DNA of 64,000 bases from positions 3,534,001-3,598,000 of the forward strand of contig NZ_JACCBT010000001.1 in the NCBI RefSeq assembly GCF_013409045.1. The letters are read 5' to 3'. Made by a program: the position numbers and the translations under genes. How positions within the stretch are numbered: position 1 is the stretch's first letter; each line of letters starts with the position of its first letter. Positions 7,119-14,436 of this stretch are shown here, one piece after another. The notes under the pieces were generated by a model that was not told where the DNA came from, searched no databases, and was given only the letters and a program-made list of their open reading frames with translations. This DNA comes from Actinomadura citrea. GTDB lineage: Bacteria; Actinomycetota; Actinomycetes; Streptosporangiales; Streptosporangiaceae.

Positions 7119-8057
7119 TCAGCCCGTCCCGCCGCGCGCCGAGGCACCCGCGGTTTCCGCGGCCCTCCGCCGCCCGGCTCGCTCGGCGGGCACGACCGCC
7201 ACCGGACAGGGCGCCTCCAGCAGCGCGGCCTGGGTCACCGGGCCCAGGAGCGTCTGGGGTCCCGAGCCGATTCCGCGCACGCCCATCACCAGCAGCGCCG
7301 CGTCGCGGGCGGCGCCGACCAGGGCCTGCCGCGGCGTGTCGACCACGAACTCGGTCTCGAGCGGCACCCGCGGGTACCGGCTCCGCCAGGCCGCGACGTC
7401 CTCCTCGAACCGCGCCCTCGCCTCGCGCCTGATCACCTGGGGATCGCTGAAGGGGACGCGGTCCGGCCCGCGGAACGCGGCCGGGTCCCACCAGCTGCAC
7501 ACGGCCGTCACCGAGGCGCCGCGCAGCGCGGCCTCCTCGAAGGCGAAGCCGATGGCCGACTCGCCGCCCGTCGAGCCGTCCACGCCCACCACCAGCCGCT
7601 CGCGGCCCTGGGGGGCGGGCGGCAGGTCCGGCCGGACGACGACGACCGGGCGGTCGGCATGGGACGCCACCTGGACCGCGGTGGAGCCGACCGTCAGTCC
7701 CTCGAACCCGCCGTGCCCCCGCGAGCCGAGCACGACCAGGGCGGCCTCGCGCGACGCCTCCAGCAGCACGGCCGAGGCCCACCCCCGCTCCAGACGCCAG
7801 CGGACGTCCAGGCCCTCGGCGAGGCCGTGGGCCTGGCGGACGCCCTCGTCCGCCACGATCGCGCCCGCGCCGCGCAGGACCTCCAGCGTGTCCTTGTCCG
7901 GCTGGCGCAGCGGGTAGGGCCAGTGCCAGGCATGACAGACCGTGAGGGGCAGGCGGCGGAACAGAGCCTCCCGCACTCCCCAGCGGATCGCCTCGTCCGC
8001 GACGGGCGACCCGTCGTACCCGACCAGGACGGTGCCCGTCCTTTCATGATCGTTCAT
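7119..8057 (-). CDS. Tandem-domain universal stress protein
   Basis: 312 residues with two UspA domains. The first has the intact loop G-S-R-G-H-G-G-F-E-G-L-T-V-G-S. The second ends G-V-R-G-I-G-S-G-P-Q-T-L-L-G-P, with proline in place of the last serine/threonine, so ATP binding may be restricted to the first domain. The ATG at 8057 has GGAGGGA 7 bases upstream. Two DosR-like boxes lie 60-95 bp upstream. The CBS remnant follows directly at the 3' end. Confidence 0.93.
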   Translation of the reverse strand: MNDHERTGTVLVGYDGSPVADEAIRWGVREALFRRLPLTVCHAWHWPYPLRQPDKDTLEVLRGAGAIVADEGVRQAHGLAEGLDVRWRLERGWASAVLLEASREAALVVLGSRGHGGFEGLTVGSTAVQVASHADRPVVVVRPDLPPAPQGRERLVVGVDGSTGGESAIGFAFEEAALRGASVTAVCSWWDPAAFRGPDRVPFSDPQVIRREARARFEEDVAAWRSRYPRVPLETEFVVDTPRQALVGAARDAALLVMGVRGIGSGPQTLLGPVTQAALLEAPCPVAVVPAERAGRRRAAETAGASARGGTG

Positions 8058-8116
8058 GGCCGATCCCTCCCCCTGTCGGTGTGTCCAGCCTTTCCCGGGA
8101 CGCGGAGGCACGGGCA

Positions 8117-8130
8117 GGGGCCGCTGTCCC
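8117..8130. promoter_or_regulatory. DosR/DevR-like box upstream of USP
   Basis: GGGGCCGCTGTCCC has the DosR-type 5+4+5 spacing and lies 60 bp upstream of the USP start at 8057. Confidence 0.45.
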
Positions 8131-8138
8131 GGGTTCGA

Positions 8139-8152
8139 GGGACCTTCGGCAC
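8139..8152. promoter_or_regulatory. Second, weaker DosR/DevR-like box
   Basis: GGGACCTTCGGCAC has a perfect left half and a degenerate right half. Its centre is 22 bp from the centre of the box at 8117, in phase on the helix. Confidence 0.35.
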
Positions 8153-8285
8153 TCCATCCGAACTCACAAATGCAGACAGAATTGACAAAAGGTCCACAAA
8201 CTCATACTTCGCGGGCGTGGTCCGGGGCATGGCTCCGGGAATGATCCTGCGTGTATCGTTCGCTCCCCGTGCAGAGGGCAGAGGG

Positions 8286-8552
8286 ATGACCTATCCGTCA
8301 CCTGCGCCCGGGCGATTGTGCGGATCGCGTGACGCGCAGCGGATCGCCCAAGACCTGGCCGACCAGATCACCCGCCGGTTGTTCGGCATCGGCCTCGAAC
8401 TGAACGGCGCCCTGGCCCGCATCCAGGACCCTTGGACCACCCAGCGCGTCCGGGCGGCTCTGACCGGCCTGGACGACGTCATCGACGACCTGCGCCGTGT
8501 CGTCTTCGACCTCCACACCGCCCCCCAGGATCCGGACGTCCCCGACCGCTGA
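8286..8552 (+). CDS. Stand-alone HisKA_3 dimerisation domain lacking the phosphoacceptor His
   Basis: 88 residues. Residues 16-75 match the two-helix dimerisation domain of DevS/NarL-type histidine kinases (R-I-A-x-D-L-H-D-x-V-I-Q-R-L-F-x-x-G-L-x-L, then a helix ending I-R-x-x-I-F-x-L). Here the first helix reads R-I-A-Q-D-L-A25-D-Q-I-T-R-R-L-F-G-I-G-L-E-L, so the phosphorylated histidine is alanine. No ATPase domain follows. AGAGGGCAGAGGG precedes the ATG and the frame is clean. It may be a relic or a dimerisation antagonist of a DevS-like kinase. Confidence 0.75.
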   Translation: MTYPSPAPGRLCGSRDAQRIAQDLADQITRRLFGIGLELNGALARIQDPWTTQRVRAALTGLDDVIDDLRRVVFDLHTAPQDPDVPDR

Positions 8553-8653
8553 GCCCGTCCTGAGGCGCCGGCCGGCGACGCTGACGGCGGCGTCTCCGCC
8601 GCTCGACCCCCGCCCCCCGGCCGGATCGAGGCGATGACGGCTACGTTGGAGCC

Positions 8654-9124
8654 GTGCGCGCACGAGACCTCGCCGTCGAGTACCCGACCGTCACGCCGGA
8701 CAGCAGCGCGCTGGACGCGGCCCGGCTGGTGGCCGAGCACCGGCTCGCCGGGCTGATCGTCGTCGACCCCGGTCGCAGGCCCGTCGCGGTGATCCCGGGT
8801 TCGCAGCTGCTGCGGTCCATCATCCCGCCGCACGTCCGGGACGACCCCGCCCTGGCCCGGGTCTACGACGAGCGCCACGCCGACATGCTGTGCGCCAGGC
8901 TCGGCGAGAAGCGCGTCGCCGATCTGCTCGTCGAGGGGCGGAGGGCGCTGCCCGTCGTCGACGCCGACGCCACCGTCATGGAGATCGCCAGCGTCATGGC
9001 GGCCGACCGCAGCCCCGTCGTCGCGGTCAGCGGCGAGGCCGACCGCACCGACGCGCCGATGATCGGCGTCATCACCGTCGCGCACCTCCTCGACCGGCTG
9101 CTCCCCGACCCGCCGCCGGCCTGA
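8654..9124 (+). CDS. CBS-domain pair protein
   Basis: 156 residues consisting of two CBS motifs: M-R-A-R-D-L...L-A-G-L-I-V-V-D (1-40) and R-V-A-D-L-L...S-P-V-V-A-V-S...I-G-V-I-T-V (90-150), joined by D-D-P-A-L-A-R-V-Y-D-E-R-H-A-D. The same arrangement is found in free-standing actinobacterial CBS proteins often encoded beside anion permeases. They probably bind adenosine nucleotides. GTG 8654 is preceded by TTGGAG. A hairpin terminator follows immediately. Confidence 0.88.
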   Translation: MRARDLAVEYPTVTPDSSALDAARLVAEHRLAGLIVVDPGRRPVAVIPGSQLLRSIIPPHVRDDPALARVYDERHADMLCARLGEKRVADLLVEGRRALPVVDADATVMEIASVMAADRSPVVAVSGEADRTDAPMIGVITVAHLLDRLLPDPPPA

Positions 9125-9150
9125 GCCGCCGGAGCCCCTGCCGGCGGCTC
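9123..9150. terminator. Bidirectional hairpin terminator
   Basis: GAGCCGCCGG and its exact complement are separated by 8 bases, overlapping the stop of the CBS gene and facing the end of the ECF sigma gene. Confidence 0.65.
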
Positions 9151-9161
9151 GCCGCCGGTGT

Positions 9162-10058
9162 TCATCGCAGGGTCAGCGAGGTCTCGGATTCGACGCGGGT
9201 CAGCTTCTCGGGATTGCGGACGTAGTAGAGGCCGGTGATGCGGGCGTCCTCGACGCGGACCGCCAGCACGCCGTCGAGTTCGCCGTCCAGCCGCATGACG
9301 AGCGCCGGGTTGCCGTTGACCACGGTCTGCTCGACGGTGACCGTGCTCGGCACCCTGCCGGTGCCGCCGACGATGTAGCGGGCCACCTTCTCGGCGCCGG
9401 TCACCGGCCGCAGCGCCGCCTGCTTGAGGCCGCCGCCGTCACCCACCATCACGACGTCGGGGGCGAGGACGTCGAGCAACCCCTGCAGGTCCCCGGTGTC
9501 GAGCGCGCGCCGGAAGGACTCCAGGACCGCCCGGGTCTCGGCCTGCGACACCGCCTCACGGGGACGGCGGGCGTCGACGTGCCGTCGGGCGCGGTGGGCG
9601 ATCTGGCGGACGGCCGCGGGGCTCTTGCCGACCGCGGCCGCGATCTCCTCGTAGCCGACGTCGAAGACCTCGCGCAGCACGAAGACGGCGCGTTCGGTCG
9701 GCGCCAGCGTTTCCAGGACGAGCATCAGCGCCATCGACATGCTCTCGGCGAGTTCGACGTCCTCCGCCACGTCCGGCGAGGTGAGCAGCGGCTCGGGCAG
9801 CCAGGGGCCGACGTAGGCCTCCTTGCGGCGCGTCATCGTGCGCAACCGGTTGAGCGCCTGCCGGGTCGTGATCCGGACCAGGTAGGCGCGCCGGTCGCGC
9901 ACCTGCTCAAGGTCGACCTTGACCCACCGCAGCCAGGTCTCCTGGAGGACGTCCTCGGCGTCGGCCGCGGAACCGAGCATCTCGTAGGCCACGGTGAAGA
10001 GCAGGTTGCGGTGGGCGACGAAAGCCTCGGTCGCCGGGTCCGCGGGGTGGTCGCTCAT
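9162..10058 (-). CDS. ECF41-family RNA polymerase sigma factor with SnoaL-like C-terminal domain
   Basis: 298 residues. Region 2 (F-T-V-A-Y-E-M-L-G-S-A-A-D-A-E-D-V-L-Q-E-T-W-L-R-W) and region 4 (T-E-R-A-V-F-V-L-R-E-V-F-D-V-G-Y-E-E-I-A) are followed by a ~110-residue NTF2/SnoaL-like extension. That extension has the ECF41 marks D-G-G-G at about 203 and N-P-E-K-L near the end. In this group the extension, not an anti-sigma factor, modulates activity. ECF41 genes are normally linked to an oxidoreductase or carboxymuconolactone decarboxylase gene; here only a deleted oxidoreductase relic stands upstream (10104-10247). Confidence 0.93.
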   Translation of the reverse strand: MSDHPADPATEAFVAHRNLLFTVAYEMLGSAADAEDVLQETWLRWVKVDLEQVRDRRAYLVRITTRQALNRLRTMTRRKEAYVGPWLPEPLLTSPDVAEDVELAESMSMALMLVLETLAPTERAVFVLREVFDVGYEEIAAAVGKSPAAVRQIAHRARRHVDARRPREAVSQAETRAVLESFRRALDTGDLQGLLDVLAPDVVMVGDGGGLKQAALRPVTGAEKVARYIVGGTGRVPSTVTVEQTVVNGNPALVMRLDGELDGVLAVRVEDARITGLYYVRNPEKLTRVESETSLTLR

Positions 10059-10103
10059 GGCTTCATCCTTTCCTGTGCGCTCGGCGCCCGGGCCGGCGGC
10101 CGG

Positions 10104-10247
10104 TCACCTCGCCTCGGGAAGGGCGCCGGCGATGACCCGCGGGTCGGTCACGCTGCGCAGGTACTCGTCCACGATGACGCGGCCCCGCTCGTCCCCGCCG
10201 CCGTCGAGCGTCCCGGCGTATCCCGCGCCTGCCACGATCACTTTCAT
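10104..10247 (-). pseudogene. NAD(P)/FAD-dependent oxidoreductase with large internal deletion
   Basis: A 47-codon frame with an intact GGAGG site and ATG. It starts M-K-V-I-V-A-G-A-G-Y-A-G-T, the first strand and dinucleotide loop of an NDH-2-like flavoprotein. It then jumps at residue 14 to G-R-V-I-V-D-E-Y-L-R-S-V-T-D-P-R-V-I-A, the segment normally found some 250 residues later, just before the second FAD motif. The middle and C-terminus are missing. It lies 45 bp upstream of the ECF41 gene, the place where its regulated oxidoreductase partner is expected. Confidence 0.75.
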
Positions 10248-10348
10248 GTCCGCCTCCTCCGTCAGGATGGGTCGTCCACAGGACACCGCAGGCGGCTTGT
10301 TCGTAACACCGGCGCGAGTGCGGTGCGTCACAACCGCGCCGTTCCGGG

Positions 10349-11002
10349 TCAGCGGAGGTGGTGGTGGAGGGGCGCGGCCAGCTCGACGGTGCTCAGCACG
10401 AGCGCGACGGTGTAGTCGATCAGGTGGTCGCGGTCGACGTCCAGGTCTCCGCGGAACCAGGTGGTGAACAGCTCCCAGAGGCCGGCCGTGAGGGTCAGGC
10501 CGGTCAGTTCCACGTCGACGTCGGGGAGCGGGACCTGGTCGAGGGTCTCGTGGGTCTGGGCGGCGAAGATCGCGGCCATGGTCCGGATGATCTCGATCCG
10601 CCGCCGCTGGAGCAGGGGGGAGGAGGGGAAGGCGTGGGTGAGGATGTGGGCCCGGCGCGGGTCCGTGGTCAGGAAGCCGAACACGGCGGTCACCACGGCG
10701 CGGGTGCGGGCCTGCGGGTGGCGGGGCGCCCGGCGGGCGGCGGACAGGATCACGTCGGTGCCCAGGGCGACCTGCTCGTCGACGATCGCCAGGAGCAGGG
10801 CGTCGCGGTCCGGGAAGCTCTCGTAGAAGTAGCGGTCGTTGAGCCCGGCCTCGGCGCACACCTTCCGGACGGTCGTGGCGGCCCATCCCTGGGTGCCCAG
10901 CAGCTCCAGCCCGGCCGCCAGCAGCGCGGCCCGGCGGCGGGCCCGGCGCTGGTCGGCGGGCACGCCGCCGTAGGGGCGCGCGCGAGGGGGCTGGGACGTC
11001 AC
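10349..11002 (-). CDS. TetR family transcriptional regulator
   Basis: 217 residues. An N-terminal helix-turn-helix (residues ~20-66) reads R-R-A-A-L-L-A-A-G-L-E-L-L-G-T-Q-G-W, then T-V-R-K-V-C-A-E-A-G-L-N-D-R-Y-F-Y-E-S-F, the classical TetR pattern. The rest is the helical ligand/dimer domain. GTG 11002 is selected because it leaves the shared promoter region free; an in-frame GTG at 11059 would run through the operator. The divergent P450 and the palindrome between them make it the likely repressor of that P450 and of itself. Confidence 0.9.
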   Translation of the reverse strand: MTSQPPRARPYGGVPADQRRARRRAALLAAGLELLGTQGWAATTVRKVCAEAGLNDRYFYESFPDRDALLLAIVDEQVALGTDVILSAARRAPRHPQARTRAVVTAVFGFLTTDPRRAHILTHAFPSSPLLQRRRIEIIRTMAAIFAAQTHETLDQVPLPDVDVELTGLTLTAGLWELFTTWFRGDLDVDRDHLIDYTVALVLSTVELAAPLHHHLR

Positions 11003-11053
11003 AGCCCCGATTCTGCCGCATCCCTTGACTTCCTCCGTGAATCTGGAGACGGT

Positions 11054-11077
11054 ACACACCAGATATTTCTGGTGTGT
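11054..11077. promoter_or_regulatory. TetR operator between regulator and P450
   Basis: A perfect inverted repeat: half-site ACACACCAGA, spacer TATT, and TCTGGTGTGT. It is centred between the two divergent starts. A further half-site-like CTCACCAGA follows at 11081. Confidence 0.75.
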
Positions 11078-11124
11078 TGCCTCACCAGAACTTTGGTCAC
11101 GACGAGACGGGAGCGTGAGGCCCG

Positions 11125-12447
11125 GTGGCCACGGAGATCCCCCCGCAGCCGACGCTGGCGGACATCGACCTGAGCGATCTGCGGTTCTGGACCCGGCCGC
11201 TGGAAGAGCGGGCCCGGGCGTTCGCGCTCCTGCGCGCCCAGCCGGGGCGGGTGTTCTTCACCCTGCCGAAGCTCCCCTTCCTGGGGCAGAGCCCGGGGTC
11301 CTGGGCGCTGGTCCACCACGCCGACGTGACGGAGGCCAGCCGCCACCCGGAGGTGTTCAGCAGCGAGCCCAGCGCCACCAGCCCGGCCGACATGCCGCGC
11401 TGGATGGACGGCTTCTTCAACTCGATGATCGACATGGACGACCCGCGGCACGCCAAGATCCGCCGGATCGTCTCCCGGGCGTTCAGCCCCAAGATGCTCG
11501 CCAAGGCCGAGGACGACATCGCGCGGCGGGCCGCCCGGATCGTGGACGAGCTGGTCGAGGCCGGCGGCGGCGACTTCGTGTCCGGGGCGGCGGCGCGGCT
11601 GCCGGTCGAGGTCATCTGCGACATGCTCGGCATCCCCGCCCGGCACCACCGGCGGGTGGTGGAGCTGACCAACATCATCGTCGGCTACAGCGACCCCGAG
11701 TACGTGGGCGCCACCGTCGAGTACAGGGACGGCATCCCGAAGCTGGGCCGGCTCGGCACGCTGCGCATGCTGGGCACGGTGGCGTCGGCGGGGTGGCGGC
11801 TGCACCGACTGGCGTCCCGGCTCGGACGGGAGCGCAGGGCCGCCCCCACCGGCGACCTGACCTCGGCGCTGGTCAACGCCAACGTCGACGGCGAACGCCT
11901 GACCCCGCGCGAGTTCGCCACGTTCTTCCTGCTGCTGGTGGTGGCCGGTAACGAGACCACGCGCAACGCGATCGCGCACGGCCTGAAGCTGTTCACCGAG
12001 CACCCCGACCAGCGCGAACTGCTGCTGGCCGACTTCGACGGACGCATCGCCGGGGCCGTCGAGGAGATCGTGCGCTTCAGCAGCCCGGTCATCTTCATGC
12101 GGCGCAACCTCACCCGCGACCACGAGATGAACGGCCACACCTTCCGCAAGGGCGACCGGGTGACGCTGTTCTACTGGTCCGCCAACCGCGACGAGGCGGT
12201 CTTCACCGACCCCGACCGTTTCGACATCACGCGCTCGCCGAACCCGCACGTCGGGTTCGGCGGCCCCGGCCCGCACTTCTGCCTGGGCGCCAACCTGGCA
12301 CGGCGAGAGATCACCGTGATGTTCCGCGAGCTGTTCACCCGCCTGCCCGATATCGCCGCGGGGGAGCCCGACCGGCTCATGTCCGGCTTCATCAACGGCT
12401 ACAAGCGCCTGCCGTGCACCTTCACCCCTCCGCGGCCCCCGCGCTGA
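11125..12447 (+). CDS. Cytochrome P450 (CYP124/142-like)
   Basis: 440 residues. It has the I-helix A-G-N-E-T-T-R-N (residue ~275) with the normal acid-threonine pair, E-E-I-V-R for E-x-x-R, and the heme loop F-G-G-P-G-P-H-F-C-L-G-A. The region M-I-D-M-D-D-P-R-H-A-K-I-R-R resembles actinobacterial P450s that hydroxylate methyl-branched lipids or sterol side chains. It is cytosolic and needs a ferredoxin partner, which is not adjacent. GTG 11125 gives the family N-terminus. It is divergent from the TetR gene and probably induced when the regulator leaves its operator. The substrate is unknown. Confidence 0.92.
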   Translation: MATEIPPQPTLADIDLSDLRFWTRPLEERARAFALLRAQPGRVFFTLPKLPFLGQSPGSWALVHHADVTEASRHPEVFSSEPSATSPADMPRWMDGFFNSMIDMDDPRHAKIRRIVSRAFSPKMLAKAEDDIARRAARIVDELVEAGGGDFVSGAAARLPVEVICDMLGIPARHHRRVVELTNIIVGYSDPEYVGATVEYRDGIPKLGRLGTLRMLGTVASAGWRLHRLASRLGRERRAAPTGDLTSALVNANVDGERLTPREFATFFLLLVVAGNETTRNAIAHGLKLFTEHPDQRELLLADFDGRIAGAVEEIVRFSSPVIFMRRNLTRDHEMNGHTFRKGDRVTLFYWSANRDEAVFTDPDRFDITRSPNPHVGFGGPGPHFCLGANLARREITVMFRELFTRLPDIAAGEPDRLMSGFINGYKRLPCTFTPPRPPR

Positions 12448-12463
12448 AACGCCGGTTCGCGGT

Positions 12464-13753
12464 TCAGTGCTGGCCGGGCACCGGTGGCCGGACCTCGGTC
12501 TCCACGTCCCCCTGCCCGTCGTCCAGGTCGTCGGCGGCGCCGTCGTCGGGCGGGGGGAAGTCCTGCTTCCGGCGTGCGCCGCCCGGCCGGGTGCGGGGCG
12601 GGCGTATGCCGCGCCAGCGGATGAAGGGTTCGACGCCACGGGCGATCAGCGGCCCGGCGATGGCCAGCATCAGCACGTAGGCGGCGGCCAGCGGCCCGAG
12701 CCGGGGGTTGATGCCGTCGGACACGGCCAGCCCGGCGATGACGATGTTGAACTCTCCGCGCGGGACCAGCGCCGCGCCGGCGCGCAGGCGCCCGCGGGCG
12801 GCCACGCCCGCACGGCGGGCGGCCAGCCAGCCCGAGGCGAGCTTGGTGGCGATCCCGGCCACGGCGAGGAGCGCGGCCACACCCAGCACGGGGGGCAGCT
12901 GGCCGGGGTCGGTGTGCAGGCCGAAGAACACGAAGAACACCGCGGCGAACAGGTCCCGCAGCGGAGCCAGCAGGTCGCGGGCGGTGTGGGCCAGAGGTCC
13001 CGACAGGGCGATGCCGACCAGGAACGCCCCGACCGCCGCCGACACCTGCAGCTGCTGGGCCAGGCCGGCGACCAGCAGGGTCAGCCCCAGCACCTTCAGC
13101 AGCAGCACCTCGTCGGTGGGGCTGGCGACGAACCGCTCCACCAGCCGGCCGTGCCGCAGCGCGACGAACAGGATCGCGGTGATGGTGGCGGCGGCGATGC
13201 CGAGCGTGGTCGCCCCGGCGACCAGCGAGGCCCCGGCCAGCAGCGCGGTCAGGATCGGCAGGTAGGCGGCCATCGCCAGGTCCTCGAACACCAGGATCGA
13301 CAGCACCGCCGGGGTCTCCCGGTTGCCCAGCCAGCCGAGGTCCCCCATGACCTTGGCGGTGATCCCGGACGAGGTGACGTAGGTGATGCCGCCGAGCGCC
13401 ACCGCGGCCACCGTCCCCCAGTCGAGGATCAGCGCCACCGCGACCCCGGGGGCGGCGTTGAGCACCAGGTCGGCCAGTCCCGCCGGGGCCGAGGTGCGCA
13501 GCGTTCCGACCAGTTCCCCCGCGGTGTACTCCAGCCCGAGGGTGAACAGGAGCAGGATCACCCCCACCTCGGCGCCGAGCGAGACGAACTCCTCGCTGGC
13601 GCCGAACGGAAGGATGCCGCCCGAACCGAAGGCCAGCCCGGCCACCAGGTACAGCGGGATCGGGGAGATGGAGAAGCGGACCGCCACCGCGCCCAGCAGG
13701 CCCAGCGCCAGGACGATCGCCCCTAGTTCGATCAGTTGTGTCGCGGCGTGCAT
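12464..13753 (-). CDS. CPA2 cation:proton antiporter
   Basis: 429 residues with about 12 membrane helices. It has the KefB/CPA2 core: L-Y-L-V-A-G-L-A-F-G near residue 35, L-L-L-F-T-L-G-L-E-Y, and the ion-binding stretch I-L-V-F-E-D-L-A-M-A-A-Y. The C-terminus is a short polar tail without a Rossmann RCK domain. The regulatory part is instead supplied by the gene 7 bp upstream (13761-14243), as in KhtTU-type K+/H+ antiporters. It likely exports K+ or Na+ in exchange for protons. Confidence 0.92.
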   Translation of the reverse strand: MHAATQLIELGAIVLALGLLGAVAVRFSISPIPLYLVAGLAFGSGGILPFGASEEFVSLGAEVGVILLLFTLGLEYTAGELVGTLRTSAPAGLADLVLNAAPGVAVALILDWGTVAAVALGGITYVTSSGITAKVMGDLGWLGNRETPAVLSILVFEDLAMAAYLPILTALLAGASLVAGATTLGIAAATITAILFVALRHGRLVERFVASPTDEVLLLKVLGLTLLVAGLAQQLQVSAAVGAFLVGIALSGPLAHTARDLLAPLRDLFAAVFFVFFGLHTDPGQLPPVLGVAALLAVAGIATKLASGWLAARRAGVAARGRLRAGAALVPRGEFNIVIAGLAVSDGINPRLGPLAAAYVLMLAIAGPLIARGVEPFIRWRGIRPPRTRPGGARRKQDFPPPDDGAADDLDDGQGDVETEVRPPVPGQH

Positions 13754-13760
13754 CGCCCTC

Positions 13761-14243
13761 TCACCCGCCGTGCAGGATGGTCGCGACGGCGGCGGTGCCC
13801 TCGTCGGTGCCGACCACCACCACGACGTCCTCGGCGCGGAACTCGAAGTCCGGGCGCGGGCTGGCGATGACCTCGCCGTCGCGGACCACCGCCACGATCG
13901 AGGCGCCGGATCGGGTGCGGGCCCGGGTGTCGCCCAGCCTGCGACCCGCGTACGGCGAGGCGGCCGTCAGCAGGATCTGCTCGGTCACCAGTCCCTCGAC
14001 CTGGCGGTTCAGCTCGGCCAGCCGTTCCACCACCCGGCCGGTGCCCAGCAGCTCGGCCACGGCGTTGGCCTCCTCGGCCGCCAGCGCCACCGACACCACG
14101 CAGGTGTCGGGATCGTCCTTGTCGTAGATCACCAGATCGCGGCGGCCCGTGCGGTGCGACACCACTCCGATCTGGCGCCCCCGCCCGGTGGTGAACACGT
14201 GGCGCAACCCGATGCCCGGCAGCGATGTCCGCTCGACGTCCAT
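13761..14243 (-). CDS. TrkA-C domain regulatory subunit of the antiporter (KhtT-like)
   Basis: 160 residues. The N-terminal ~75 residues begin M-D-V-E-R-T-x-L-P-G-I-G-L-R-H-V-F-T-T, as in KhtT-type subunits. The C-terminal ~85 residues form a TrkA_C (RCK-C) domain (R-L-G-D-T-R-A-R-T-R-S-G-A-S-I-V-A-V-V-R-D-G ... D-V-V-V-V-V-G). Such subunits bind c-di-AMP or related ligands and gate the antiporter. GGGAGAGGG precedes the ATG. It is the first gene of a two-gene operon. Confidence 0.92.
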   Translation of the reverse strand: MDVERTSLPGIGLRHVFTTGRGRQIGVVSHRTGRRDLVIYDKDDPDTCVVSVALAAEEANAVAELLGTGRVVERLAELNRQVEGLVTEQILLTAASPYAGRRLGDTRARTRSGASIVAVVRDGEVIASPRPDFEFRAEDVVVVVGTDEGTAAVATILHGG

Positions 14244-14436
14244 GACCCTCTCCCGCTTTCTCCGTGATCTCCGTGGCCGCCCGGGGCATGCCCCGGCATG
14301 CGCGCGTGCCGCCGTCCGGCCGTCCCTGATCGCCGCCCATGAGGTTGTGGACATGTTTCAGGCCAACCGGACATGACCCTAGGCGAAACCCGCCGGTGGA
14401 AGCGCAGCCCACGGGCCCGCGCGAGCAGGGCCGGGC

